Source: Clostridia bacterium
GTDB lineage: Bacteria; Bacillota; Clostridia; Christensenellales; Aristaeellaceae
Reading direction: 5' to 3'
Assembly (NCBI GenBank): GCA_030536295.1
Contig: JAUNQH010000008.1
Span: 1-53,872 of the forward strand
Length of the DNA stretch: 53,872 bases
The notes under the pieces are model-generated. The model was not told where the DNA came from and did no database searches. It saw nothing but the letters and a program-made list of their open reading frames with translations. Positions 33,420 to 42,306 of this stretch are shown piece by piece. Made by a program: the position numbers and the translations under genes. Every line of letters begins with the position of its first letter. The stretch's first letter is position 1.

Positions 33420-34121
33420 ATGATCGGTTATCGGATGATCGAACCGGAAACATATCCGCGAAAGGCGCATCTGGCCTATTTCATGGGTATGGAGCGGCCG
33501 CAGTTCAATATCACTGCGGATGTGGATGTAACGGAGCTGAGACGCTTCTGCCAAGAAAAGGGATATTCCTTTTTCCTGAGCTTTCTGCACATCGTCGCGC
33601 TGTCCGCGGATGCCGTGCCCCAGCTGCGGCAGCGGATCCGCCGGCTCACGCCCGAAGAGATCCTGCTGCGCGGAGAAGCGGAAGTATTGCCCGGCGGGAT
33701 CGAGATCCGTGAGTATGCTGAATGCCCGACATCGCATACCGAAACAGCCGGAAACGGAACCTACTGCTATTGCGCGCTGCACCATCATATGCCGTGGGAG
33801 CAGTATATCCGCATGGCGGAGGAGCTTCAGCGAAAGGCGCGCGAAAAGGGATCACTGGAGGAGGACCCGGAGATCGAGGCGTTCTATTTTCCGACATGCA
33901 TTCCGTGGATCCATTACCGTGATGTGGTCCATCCGATGACCGACCGGTTCGATTCCAATCCGAGATTCAGCTGGGGGAAATACGAGGAGGACTTCCGCGG
34001 CAGGCTGATGATGCCGCTGACGGCCGCGGTTCATCACGGGCTGGTCGACGGTCTGCATATCGCAGAATTTTACCGGCTGGTCGAAGAAAACACGGCGAAA
34101 TTGATATCAGGCGGTCTGTGA
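33420..34121 (+). CDS. Chloramphenicol acetyltransferase-like protein (type A CAT fold)
   Basis: 233 residues, slightly longer than classical CAT (about 215). The C-terminal HHGLVDG motif (from residue 205) holds the catalytic His and the structural Asp; NITADVDVTELRRFCQEKGYSF is the usual N-terminal strand-helix. The start at 33420 (GGAAGGTG upstream) is preferred to the frame opening at 33366. Many chromosomal homologues in Clostridia do not give chloramphenicol resistance, so the real acceptor is uncertain. It follows the TlpA-like gene by 59 bases and ends before a strong terminator. Confidence 0.85.
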   Translation: MIGYRMIEPETYPRKAHLAYFMGMERPQFNITADVDVTELRRFCQEKGYSFFLSFLHIVALSADAVPQLRQRIRRLTPEEILLRGEAEVLPGGIEIREYAECPTSHTETAGNGTYCYCALHHHMPWEQYIRMAEELQRKAREKGSLEEDPEIEAFYFPTCIPWIHYRDVVHPMTDRFDSNPRFSWGKYEEDFRGRLMMPLTAAVHHGLVDGLHIAEFYRLVEENTAKLISGGL

Positions 34122-34200
34122 TCCCGGTGTGTTGATCTGACGCGGTTTACGCTCTGCACATCAACTGATGCGGAGAAGGGCTGCGCGATCGCGGACGATC

Positions 34201-34238
34201 AACAAAGCGCCCGGCCTTGCGGCACGGGCGCTTTGTTT
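34201..34238. terminator. Bidirectional terminator
   Basis: A perfect 13-bp stem (34201-34213 with 34225-34237) with T and A flanks, between converging genes. Confidence 0.85.
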
Positions 34239-34255
34239 ACTTTACGAACCGGTTA

Positions 34256-35182
34256 TCAGAAGGCGATCAGGGTGCTCAGAATGTCGGTCATGATCAGAGC
34301 GGCTTCTTCGCCATCCAGCCAGAACACGATCTCAACGAAGTCATTGCCGGCTTCGGTGATCGCGGTGAAGGTCTCGTATTCTTCGCCGTCGAACTCTTCG
34401 GTAGCATAGTAGCCGTAAATAACCAGACCGTTGTTGATGATCTCGGCAACATCAACGTTCTCGCCGTATTCGGCAGCTTCAGCCATGGCTACGCTCTCGG
34501 CGGTCTCGCCTTCGGCCTTGGCCCACTGATAAACGTCGAAGTCAACCAGGGAATCAGCGCTCTTGTAGTAGCCGACCTGACCTTCATCGGTATCTTCGGC
34601 GGTCAGTTCGCCCTTTTCATAAGCGATAGAGGTGGTGATCTTCAGGTTGGAGGTGCCGAGCACGATCTCGTTGCCGCCTTCGCTGATCTCAGCGGTTTCC
34701 TTCACAGCAACAGTCGCCAGAATGGCAGCGGCGGTTTCTTCGGCATTGTCGCCATCCAGCCAGAAAACGATCTCAGCAAAGACATCGCCGTTTTCCATCA
34801 TGAAGGTGGCGGTGGCGTATTCGGTGCCGTCGAACTCTTCGGTGGCATCGTAGAACCACATGGTCACGCCGTTGATCTCGGTCATTTCAGCGGTGGCTTC
34901 ATATTCGGCAGCTTCGGCGGCGGCAGCGCTTTCCAGGGTCTCGCCGTCGGCCTTGGCCCACTGATACAGGTCAAAGTCCACCAGGGAAGCTTCGCTCTTG
35001 TAGTAGCCGACCTGATTCTCATCAGTATCTTCGGCGGTGATCTCACCGGCGACATAACCGGCGGGAATGGTGAACACGATACCGGAGGTTCCCAGTTCGA
35101 TCTCCTGCATTTCTTCAGCCATGGCGGAAGTCATGCACAGAGCCAGTACCAGAGCGATCACGATAGCAAGGGCCTTTTTCAT
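34256..35182 (-). CDS. Secreted protein made of two homologous ~135-residue domains
   Basis: 308 residues. Signal peptide 1-22 (cut after AMA). Two homologous halves (about 26-160 and 167-308) share GELTAEDTDEGQVGYYKSADSL-like, VDFD-YQWAKA-GET, ATEEFDG-EY and FVEIVFWLDG. The protein is very acidic and has few Cys. A near-consensus promoter and strongly biased codons suggest high expression. The family is unknown to me; the halves look alpha/beta and soluble. AAAGGAGA lies before the ATG. Confidence 0.8.
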   Translation of the reverse strand: MKKALAIVIALVLALCMTSAMAEEMQEIELGTSGIVFTIPAGYVAGEITAEDTDENQVGYYKSEASLVDFDLYQWAKADGETLESAAAAEAAEYEATAEMTEINGVTMWFYDATEEFDGTEYATATFMMENGDVFAEIVFWLDGDNAEETAAAILATVAVKETAEISEGGNEIVLGTSNLKITTSIAYEKGELTAEDTDEGQVGYYKSADSLVDFDVYQWAKAEGETAESVAMAEAAEYGENVDVAEIINNGLVIYGYYATEEFDGEEYETFTAITEAGNDFVEIVFWLDGEEAALIMTDILSTLIAF

Positions 35183-35229
35183 GTTTGTCTTCTCCTTTTA
35201 CGAAAAATGATAGTGTTTTGACGGAAAGA

Positions 35230-35258
35230 ATAATACACCTGCAGACAATGGGTGTCAA
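35230..35258 (-). promoter_or_regulatory. Near-consensus promoter for the secreted repeat protein
   Basis: Minus strand: TTGACA (35253-35258), 17 bp, TATTAT (35230-35235), 48 bases before the ATG. Confidence 0.88.
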
Positions 35259-35358
35259 TGATTTTCCTGTGTTTATGTAACAAAAATTTCCGGATATGTA
35301 ACTGAAATACGGCGCATTCGTATGAATGAGACGGAAATTCGGCTGTATGGATCTGAGC

Positions 35359-35387
35359 TTGCTTTTCCGGACATTTTATGTTTTAAT
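35359..35387 (+). promoter_or_regulatory. Putative promoter for the ZIP transporter
   Basis: TTGCTT (35359-35364), 17 bp, TTTAAT (35382-35387). 35259-35427 otherwise holds nothing recognisable. Confidence 0.5.
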
Positions 35388-35427
35388 AATCGATTGGAAA
35401 TGACATGGTGATGGAACGGAGGAGATT

Positions 35428-36279
35428 ATGAGCGCGATCTGGATGCTGGTCATCATCACGGCGATCGCCGGGGTGGGCGGGACAGGCATGGGCGGCATTG
35501 TTGCCTGCGCGTTCCGCAAGGATTCCAACAAGACGGTCAGCCTGCTGCTGTCTTTCGCAGCCGGTGTAATGATGTCAGTTGTATGCTTTGATCTGCTGAC
35601 TGAGGCACTGCATGCGGAAGAGCAGGTCAATGTATGGCCGGTCACTGCCGGCGTACTGATCGGATTCTGTGTGATCGCCGCGCTGAACTGGCTGATCGAT
35701 AAAGCCACGAACCATGAAGTGGCGCATATTGATGAGAATCATCCCCGTACGGCCGACTCACTGGAGGAACTGACCCACGCCAACCATCTGCATGAGCATC
35801 GGGAAGGACGTCAGCCCCGCAGCGGACTTTTCCTGGCGGGTCTTGTCATGGCGGCCGCCATCGCGCTCCATAATATTCCCGAGGGCATGGTGATCGGCGC
35901 GTCCTTTGCGGGAACGGCGGACGAGCTGCTTACAAACCGCGGCGGCATCATGATGGCGATCGTGATCGGCATGCATAATATTCCGGAAGGAATGGCGGTC
36001 GCGGTACCGCTGATCTCCGGGGGCATGAGCAAGGTCAGGTCCGTGGGCATCACCGCGGTCTCCGGAGCACCGACGATCCTGGGAGCCGTGCTGGGTTTCC
36101 TGATCGGCGCCATCAGCCCCGCCGCGCTGATCATTTCCCTGAGTTTCGCTTCCGGAGCGATGCTGTATGTGGTTTTCGGCGAACTGCTGCCGGAATCCAT
36201 CCTGATGTGGAAATCCAAGCTGCCGGCGGCGGTTGCCGTGCTTGGAATGCTGACCGGTCTGATCATTATCTATGTATGA
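35428..36279 (+). CDS. ZIP-family divalent metal transporter
   Basis: 283 residues, eight membrane helices. Metal-site motifs HNIPEG occur twice (helices 4 and 5), typical of ZupT-like importers of Zn, Fe or Mn. A His-rich cytoplasmic loop (about residues 98-130, with HEVAHIDENHP and HANHLHEH) probably holds or senses metal. CGGAGGAG precedes the ATG. A C26 peptidase follows after 83 bases. No metal-regulator box was recognised. Confidence 0.92.
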   Translation: MSAIWMLVIITAIAGVGGTGMGGIVACAFRKDSNKTVSLLLSFAAGVMMSVVCFDLLTEALHAEEQVNVWPVTAGVLIGFCVIAALNWLIDKATNHEVAHIDENHPRTADSLEELTHANHLHEHREGRQPRSGLFLAGLVMAAAIALHNIPEGMVIGASFAGTADELLTNRGGIMMAIVIGMHNIPEGMAVAVPLISGGMSKVRSVGITAVSGAPTILGAVLGFLIGAISPAALIISLSFASGAMLYVVFGELLPESILMWKSKLPAAVAVLGMLTGLIIIYV

Positions 36280-36362
36280 CCCGATGCTGATCACAAGATG
36301 CATCTGATCGACGGATACAGGAGCGTAATCGGTGCCGGCGGTATGCCGGCGGGAGGCGGGTT

Positions 36363-37019
36363 ATGAAGATCGCCGTAGCCGGCGGAAGAGCCGGCAGACA
36401 AAACTATTTTGACGCGCTGACGGGCGCGGGGGCGGAAGCGGTACCCGTGGAGCATGATCGTGATATTTCCGCTTACGACGGGCTGCTGCTGCCCGGCGGA
36501 GCGGATCTGGATCCGGCATGGTACGGACAGGCGAATACGGCCTCTGTCGCGATCGACCGGGAACTGGATGAGCTTCAGTTCGCCCTTGCAAAACGTTTTA
36601 TAGCGGCCGGAAAGCCGATATTGGGCATCTGCCGCGGGCATCAGCTGCTGAACGTCTGCCTCGGCGGCACGCTGATCCAGCATATTGCCTCAGCGGGCCG
36701 CCACGCCCGGGAACCCGGCTCCGATGAGGATAAGGTACATGACGCGCTTGCCCGCGGCGGCATCCTGCGTGAGCTTTACGGTGAATGCTTCGCAGTGAAC
36801 AGCAGCCATCATCAGGCGGTCGACCGCCCCGGTGAGGGCATGATCATGACGCTTGTGTCCGATGACGGTATTACAGAAGCGACGGAACATGATACGCTGC
36901 CGATCCTGACGGTTCAGTTTCACCCGGAGCGGATGAGCTTCGCGCATAAACGCCCGGACACCGTTGACGGGGAACTGATCTTCCGCCGGTTTATGCGCAT
37001 GACGGGCGGAAAAGAATAA
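36363..37019 (+). CDS. Class-I glutamine amidotransferase / gamma-glutamyl hydrolase (peptidase C26)
   Basis: 218 residues, a little shorter than usual (about 240). It has LPGGADLDPAWYG, the nucleophile Cys in GICRGHQLLNVCLGG, SSHHQAVD, and the catalytic His-x-Glu in VQFHPERM. Members hydrolyse gamma-glutamyl bonds, as in PuuD for putrescine breakdown. No polyamine genes are nearby, so the substrate is open. GGGAGGCGG lies before the ATG. A terminator follows. Confidence 0.88.
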   Translation: MKIAVAGGRAGRQNYFDALTGAGAEAVPVEHDRDISAYDGLLLPGGADLDPAWYGQANTASVAIDRELDELQFALAKRFIAAGKPILGICRGHQLLNVCLGGTLIQHIASAGRHAREPGSDEDKVHDALARGGILRELYGECFAVNSSHHQAVDRPGEGMIMTLVSDDGITEATEHDTLPILTVQFHPERMSFAHKRPDTVDGELIFRRFMRMTGGKE

Positions 37020-37046
37020 AACACGGTCTGTATGACGATCGTTCAG

Positions 37047-37082
37047 AGGATGACATTCCGGAAACGGAGGTCATCCTTTTTT
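37047..37082 (+). terminator. Intrinsic terminator after the C26 gene
   Basis: An 8-bp stem (37047-37054 with 37070-37077) and six T. Confidence 0.8.
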
Positions 37083-37180
37083 GATCTCCGGAAGCCGCGG
37101 AACGGCAAAAGAAGGAAAAAACGCGCCGACGGAGAAATCTGTATCCCGGAGAACCGGAAGAAAGGCCGTGAGATGAGAAC

Positions 37181-38236
37181 GTGGTCGATGAGACTTTTGA
37201 AAAGGAGATGCTGCATGAACTGGAACTGCAGTTTCAGCGATATCCGGACATGCAGCCTGAGGACGCGGTCAAGTTTGTTTTTCAGGGGATGCTGGGTGTC
37301 GGTCATCTGCTTTCGGATCGCACCGCGGTGACACATTATATCGAAAATGAAATGTCCGGGCTTGAGCCGGATCCCGGGGAACCGCTGTTTGAGAGACTCA
37401 GTCCGGCCTGGTGCAGGCTCAATCTGCGCAGGGCTATGGCTGAGCATATTCCCCCGTCTGTGATCGCCGGGATGATGACGGCTTCGGACTTTGAAACACG
37501 GTTTTCGCGGAAGGAAGCGGCGGATGTATTCCTGAGGCTCGCGGAAACGAAGGAGCCGCGTTTCCGGGAACCGGATCTGACGGATGTGCTTCTGAACGAA
37601 AAGAGGCTGCCATCACATTCCTCTGTGTATCATGACAGATATCATCCGGCATACCGTGTTATAAGCACCTTCTGGATCCGACATATGAGCGCGGTAAGCG
37701 CGATCACGGAAATACTGAACGGCACAGAACGGAAGATCGTAACGATCGACGGTCCCTGCGCGTCAGGCAAAACAACGCTGGCGGCCCGGCTGGCCGCGGT
37801 GTTTGACGCCGCTGTGGCGCATACGGATGATTTTGTGGTGCCGCACGCGATGAAAACGAAGGAAAGGCTGGCGATCCCGGGCGGTAACTGTGATGATGAA
37901 CGCCTTGCCGGAGAAGTGGCCGTTCCATGGAAAAACGGCGGTGCGGTCAGATACCGCAGGTATGACTGCTGCATGGACAGAATGATGAACGAAGAAGAGC
38001 TTCCGGATCGTCAGCTTCTGATCCTGGAAGGCTGTTACTGCAATCTTCCGTCTGTGCGGCAATACGCGGACCTGCGCTTGTTTGTGAGCGCACCCGAAGA
38101 GCTGCGCATGATGAGGCTGCACCGGCGGGAATCGCCGGAATCGCTGCGGCGCTTCACGGAGATATGGATACCGCTGGAAAACGCGTATTTCTCCGCGTAC
38201 GGCCTGCCGGCTTCCGGGGATATCATCATTGAATAA
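37181..38236 (+). CDS. Fusion: uncharacterised N-terminal domain plus uridine-kinase-like P-loop domain
   Basis: 351 residues from a GTG at 37181; the ribosome-binding site is weak there, and the in-frame ATG at 37208 (after AAAGGAG, but very close) is an alternative. Residues 1-170 are a helical domain I do not recognise, with VFQGMLGVGHLLSDRTAV and an SHSSVYHDRYHPAYRVI end. Residues about 185-351 are a uridine-kinase-like NTPase: Walker A GPCASGKTT, VAHTDDFVVP, LILEGCYCNL. The N-terminal domain has many conserved-looking Asp, Glu, His and Arg and could be a second enzyme. Substrates unknown. Confidence 0.75.
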   Translation: MVDETFEKEMLHELELQFQRYPDMQPEDAVKFVFQGMLGVGHLLSDRTAVTHYIENEMSGLEPDPGEPLFERLSPAWCRLNLRRAMAEHIPPSVIAGMMTASDFETRFSRKEAADVFLRLAETKEPRFREPDLTDVLLNEKRLPSHSSVYHDRYHPAYRVISTFWIRHMSAVSAITEILNGTERKIVTIDGPCASGKTTLAARLAAVFDAAVAHTDDFVVPHAMKTKERLAIPGGNCDDERLAGEVAVPWKNGGAVRYRRYDCCMDRMMNEEELPDRQLLILEGCYCNLPSVRQYADLRLFVSAPEELRMMRLHRRESPESLRRFTEIWIPLENAYFSAYGLPASGDIIIE

Positions 38237-38339
38237 AAAATGCTGTTCGTGCCGGGATCTGTGCTTTCGGAGGGTGTATAATGGTATGATCCCTTCGCGC
38301 GGCGGCGGATATACAGAAAAACGAAACGGAGCGGATCTC

Positions 38340-38879
38340 ATGCGTGAACTGGCGGTATATGACTATAAGAATTATACGGAGAACGGGACGGTCGGAAGAC
38401 GGCCTTCGGTCCGGGGCATCATCATTCGCGGCGGCAGGATCGCCATGGTGCACAGCCTCAGATATGACTACTATAAATTTCCCGGCGGCGGGATCGACGG
38501 GAACGAGACCCATACGGAGACTCTGATCCGTGAGGTGAAGGAGGAAACGGGACTGATCGTGATCGAAAGTTCCGTTTCGGAGTACGGATATGTATTGAGA
38601 AAAGAAAAAGGAAAGCGGGAAGATCTGTTTATACAGGAAAACTTTTATTATTTCTGTGACGTGACGGATGAGAACGGGGCACAGGTCCTGGACGATTACG
38701 AGGCTTTTGAGGAGTTTATGCCCGAATGGGTCAGTCCGGAAACGGCGATCGAGGCCAATCTGCATCATGATCATAAAGACAAGGATACACTTCTCGCGAA
38801 GCATATGATGGAACGGGAGGCATCCGTACTGCGGATGCTGCTTGATGAAGGCTATTTTGGAAGCCGTGTACTGAAATAA
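38340..38879 (+). CDS. Nudix hydrolase
   Basis: 179 residues. The Nudix box opens at GGGIDGNETHTETLIREV, followed by KEETG. The N-terminal part RRPSVRGIIIRGGRIAMVH is the usual first strands. ATG at 38340 with GGAGCGG upstream is chosen over the longer frame from 38229. A probable -10 (TATAAT) lies at 38277-38282. A charged C-terminal tail of about 50 residues (HHDHKDKD, HMMEREASVLRM) extends past the core. Substrate unknown. Confidence 0.85.
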   Translation: MRELAVYDYKNYTENGTVGRRPSVRGIIIRGGRIAMVHSLRYDYYKFPGGGIDGNETHTETLIREVKEETGLIVIESSVSEYGYVLRKEKGKREDLFIQENFYYFCDVTDENGAQVLDDYEAFEEFMPEWVSPETAIEANLHHDHKDKDTLLAKHMMEREASVLRMLLDEGYFGSRVLK

Positions 38880-38904
38880 CTGAAAATGAAGGCCGGATGA
38901 AAAG

Positions 38905-38938
38905 AACACCGGAACCGCGTTGAACGGTTCCGGTGTTT
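38905..38938. terminator. Bidirectional terminator
   Basis: A 13-bp perfect stem (38905-38917 with 38925-38937), 7-base loop, T and A flanks. It separates the Nudix gene from the converging importer operon. Confidence 0.85.
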
Positions 38939-38951
38939 CAAATACCGAAGA

Positions 38952-40232
38952 TCAGTTTTTGACCGCGCCTTTCAGCTCGTTTCCGGGCTTTCTCTTCTGC
39001 GCGCCCTTCCAGGCGTACAGCACCAGCGCCAGCGCGATGACGCCGTAGCTCAGGAAAGCGCGGAAGTATTCGCCGATCACGCTGTCGCCGAACAGGTTGC
39101 TGGCGGCGTTCTGCGCGGTGATGAACAGGGAGTGGAACAGGAAGGTGCCCAGCAGCGCCTGCCAGTTTGTGGCACGGTCGATGCTCGCGCCGCCGACCAG
39201 GATCGCGGCGCCCGCGTACAGACCGACCTGCTCATGTGCCGCATAGGTCTGGAAGGTACCGATGCCTTCGCTCTGCATGAACAGGATCTGACCCCAGCCG
39301 GCCAGTACCGTGGAGATCATGATGGCGATCAGCCGGGTACGGTTGACATTGATGCCGCTGGCGTTCGCCACGGTACGGTTCTGACCGACCGCGCGGAACT
39401 TCTGCCCGAGCTTTGTCTTCATGATCAGCGAGTTGAAGACGCACAGCATCAGAATGATGACCCAGGTGATGACGGGGACCGTGATGACGCGTCCGCCCTT
39501 GCTTCCGTCAAATACCGCGCGGATATCCGGGAAGACATACAGCAGGGAGATAACGGCACTCAGGGACAGGTTCACGATCAGCTTTTTCAGGTCGTATTTT
39601 TTCCTGACGAACTGAATGATGCTCCACGCGGCCAGTACGCCGCACAGGATCCATACAGCCGTGAAGAAGGGAATGGCGAGAATGCCGTCCACCGCTTTAT
39701 ACAGCCCGGTGTCGCCGGTCAGGTTCAGGGTGTTCTGCACGCCGGTGGCGCCGACGATGGTCACGTTCTTGTTCAGCGGAATGATATTGCCGAAGATGAA
39801 CAGGAACAGCAGCTGATAGGCGCCGTTGGCAAAGTAGCCCAGGATCATGGAGCCGATGGTCTCCTGACCCTTCATTTTGTTGAGCATCTTGCCGATCAGG
39901 AAGCCGAACAGCAGACCGAGGGGCAGGGTGATGGCAGCGGCCAGCAGGATGCCGGCAAACCCGGTCACGCCCCAGTTGATGGTCAGCAGAAGACCGATCT
40001 GCGCCGCCATGGCGCCGATTGTGATGGCAAAGTTGATCCCCATGCCGGCCACGATCGGGATGATCAGCGCCAGCACGATGAACGCGTTGCGGTTCAGACG
40101 CAGAAGCAGCTGACTGCAGACGTAGTTCATGTCCAGTTTACTGACAATGATAAAGAATACGCTGATGGCGATAAACAGATATGTTACCGCGTACTTTTTC
40201 AGATTCTCCGCGAAGCCTTTACGATCAGCCAC
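38952..40232 (-). CDS. ABC importer permease 2 (BPL/nucleoside-type family)
   Basis: 426 residues, about ten membrane helices, of the RbsC/BMP-type importer permease family (GMGINFAITIGAMAAQIG, FGFLIGKMLNKMKGQETIGSMILGY). The start is GTG at 40232, 8 bases after GGAGG; it overlaps the stop of permease 1 by 8 bases. The frame's earlier GTG at 40241 sits on the ribosome-binding site. With permease 1 it forms the membrane channel of the DUF3798 importer. Ends before the shared terminator. Confidence 0.88.
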   Translation of the reverse strand: MADRKGFAENLKKYAVTYLFIAISVFFIIVSKLDMNYVCSQLLLRLNRNAFIVLALIIPIVAGMGINFAITIGAMAAQIGLLLTINWGVTGFAGILLAAAITLPLGLLFGFLIGKMLNKMKGQETIGSMILGYFANGAYQLLFLFIFGNIIPLNKNVTIVGATGVQNTLNLTGDTGLYKAVDGILAIPFFTAVWILCGVLAAWSIIQFVRKKYDLKKLIVNLSLSAVISLLYVFPDIRAVFDGSKGGRVITVPVITWVIILMLCVFNSLIMKTKLGQKFRAVGQNRTVANASGINVNRTRLIAIMISTVLAGWGQILFMQSEGIGTFQTYAAHEQVGLYAGAAILVGGASIDRATNWQALLGTFLFHSLFITAQNAASNLFGDSVIGEYFRAFLSYGVIALALVLYAWKGAQKRKPGNELKGAVKN

Positions 40233-42306
40233 GTGAATCACCTCCCGACTGGGTCAATGCATACAGGATGATACCGTTGGAGATCATAATACGCATGACC
40301 TCGCTCAGACCGCCGCCGGCAACCGCAGCGTTGGCGACCTGCTGGCCCATGCACAGCACGCCTTCAAACAGGAAAACACCGATGAGCACATGGCTGACGG
40401 ATGCTTTTTTGGTCGTCGCGCCGCCGATCAGGATAGCGCTGGCGGCGATGAAGCCCAGCTGGCGCGGCGCGTTGTACAGCTGCGCGTAGCCGAAGGACTG
40501 GGAATAGACCACGATACCGATGGCGGCGAGCACGGTGCTCAGAATGGTGCCCAGAGTACGCATGCTGTCCACATCGATGCCGCTGGCTTCCGCGAAACGC
40601 GGATTGGAACCGACGGCGCTCATGCGGATGCCCAGCTTGGAACGGCTGAAGATCCAGATCAGCAGGCAGCACGCCAGGAAAAAGAGCACTGTGCCGCTGG
40701 GTACGGTGATCCCGAAGATCTTAAAGGACAGGAAACGGTCCAGCACATGGGCGAAGCTGCCCAGCAGGCCGTGCGTTACGCGCAGACCGTGTCCGGCAAG
40801 CATCCAGATGATCTTGGGATTGTTGAAGGGCAGTGCCATCCAGCCGATGCACATCAGGGATACGAAGCTGAATCCGACGTAGGTCGATATCGTCATTTCG
40901 TTGCCCTTCATCCGGTTCAGCAGCAGGCTGTAGGCCCAGCCCAGCGGAATGGCCACCAGGATGCCAAGGACCAGGCTGAAGATCAGTGCGGGCGCGCCCG
41001 TCATGTTGTACTGCAGCGATACCACGATCGCGAACAGACCGCTGATGCAGCCGATGGTCATGCCCATGTTCAAACCGATGCCGCACTGGATGCCCGGCAG
41101 CATGGCCAGCGCCAGTACACCGTACATGCCCACGCGCTCCAGAATATTGCCCAGCATCAGATTGATGTTGATCTTATAGAATTGAGCGGCCAGCAGCAGG
41201 TAGATGAAGAACAGCAGGATGATGCTTCTCGGAACGCCCATCTTCTTTGTTACGGGCTTCCAGAAGGTGTACAGCAGGGCAAGCAGCAGTACCGCGATGC
41301 CCAGCAGCAGGAAGTTCTCCGCGTTGGAGACCACGCGCAGCTTGCTTGCATCCTGCGGCTGCAGGATCTCATCCGCGTTTTCCTTCACATACGCGTTGTA
41401 GCGTACATCGAAGCTTTCATCCGCTGAGGCGATAATGTTCTGAATATCAGCCCGGACACTTTCACAGGTCTTTGTGTCCAGCGTTGCCAGATCCGGAATG
41501 ACATTGCACAGTTCAGCCCAGAGACCGGCGTATTTTTCTTCGGCTTCTTCAGACGCGGTGTTCAGTTCTTCGGAAGCGACGAACCAGGTGTAGTCCACTT
41601 CGGCAGCGGTTGAGACCGCGTCTTCGGATATTTCACCGGAAGCGTCCTCGGTTCCGGTCTCCGTTTCCGCCTTCGCGGCGTCTTCCGCTTCCTTCTGCGC
41701 CATCTGACCGGCCATACTGGTCATGCCGTCCTTCAATTCGGTGTGATCGTTCAGCTCGGGGCAGGCGGCCGTCATGGCGTCCCAGATCTCGTCCGGCGTT
41801 TTGCCTTCGGTGATCGCGGTCCACCCGGCGATCCGCTCTGTGACGGAAGTGAACACGGAAGCATAGGCTTCCTTTTCACGGTTCATGATCGCGTCACGTG
41901 CAAGCAGCGCTTCTTCCAGCACGGTGATCTTCTGTTCGATGGCGTCATTGTCCACGTTTTCGGGAACGGCATAAAGCGCTTCCGCTTCGGCGCGCGCTTT
42001 GGCGACGACTTCATCCTTCCGGCGCTGGATCTCATTGGTACCCATGGAACGGAAATTGGGATCCTTGCGGATCTCCTTGAGCGCGTTCGCGTTCGCGGCG
42101 TCGGCGATCTGGTCCACCAAACCGCCGGAAGCGGCGTGCAGCACCGCACGGGTGCGCATTGTGTTCAGCTGCGCGGCTGTACCGGCTGTTCCCTGAATGA
42201 TATATCCGCCGACGGATACGATCAGCAGGACCGCGGCAACGGTAAACAGCGCGATGCTCAGGATCCTGCGGGAAAGGGATCTCTTTCCGGTCATTTTCTC
42301 TGTCAT
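40225..42306 (-). CDS. ABC importer permease 1 with a large extracytoplasmic insert
   Basis: 693 residues. After membrane helix 1 (about 15-37) comes an external segment of about 290 residues (38-330): mostly helical, Glu/Ala/Lys-rich, with coiled-coil-like stretches. Then about eight or nine membrane helices as in RbsC/BMP-type permeases (LPGIQCGIGLNMGMTIG, LLNRMKGNEMTISTYVG, VGSNPRFAEASGID). The insert roughly doubles the normal size (about 330-400). The start overlaps the ATPase stop (ATGA). The insert could dock or tether the binding protein, which has no lipid anchor. Substrate unknown. Confidence 0.87.
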   Translation of the reverse strand: MTEKMTGKRSLSRRILSIALFTVAAVLLIVSVGGYIIQGTAGTAAQLNTMRTRAVLHAASGGLVDQIADAANANALKEIRKDPNFRSMGTNEIQRRKDEVVAKARAEAEALYAVPENVDNDAIEQKITVLEEALLARDAIMNREKEAYASVFTSVTERIAGWTAITEGKTPDEIWDAMTAACPELNDHTELKDGMTSMAGQMAQKEAEDAAKAETETGTEDASGEISEDAVSTAAEVDYTWFVASEELNTASEEAEEKYAGLWAELCNVIPDLATLDTKTCESVRADIQNIIASADESFDVRYNAYVKENADEILQPQDASKLRVVSNAENFLLLGIAVLLLALLYTFWKPVTKKMGVPRSIILLFFIYLLLAAQFYKININLMLGNILERVGMYGVLALAMLPGIQCGIGLNMGMTIGCISGLFAIVVSLQYNMTGAPALIFSLVLGILVAIPLGWAYSLLLNRMKGNEMTISTYVGFSFVSLMCIGWMALPFNNPKIIWMLAGHGLRVTHGLLGSFAHVLDRFLSFKIFGITVPSGTVLFFLACCLLIWIFSRSKLGIRMSAVGSNPRFAEASGIDVDSMRTLGTILSTVLAAIGIVVYSQSFGYAQLYNAPRQLGFIAASAILIGGATTKKASVSHVLIGVFLFEGVLCMGQQVANAAVAGGGLSEVMRIMISNGIILYALTQSGGDSRG

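Noticed and set aside
33420-34121. Acquired chloramphenicol resistance
   Set aside because: The CAT fold and HHxxxDG motif are clear, but many chromosomal homologues are not resistance enzymes and there is no mobile context.
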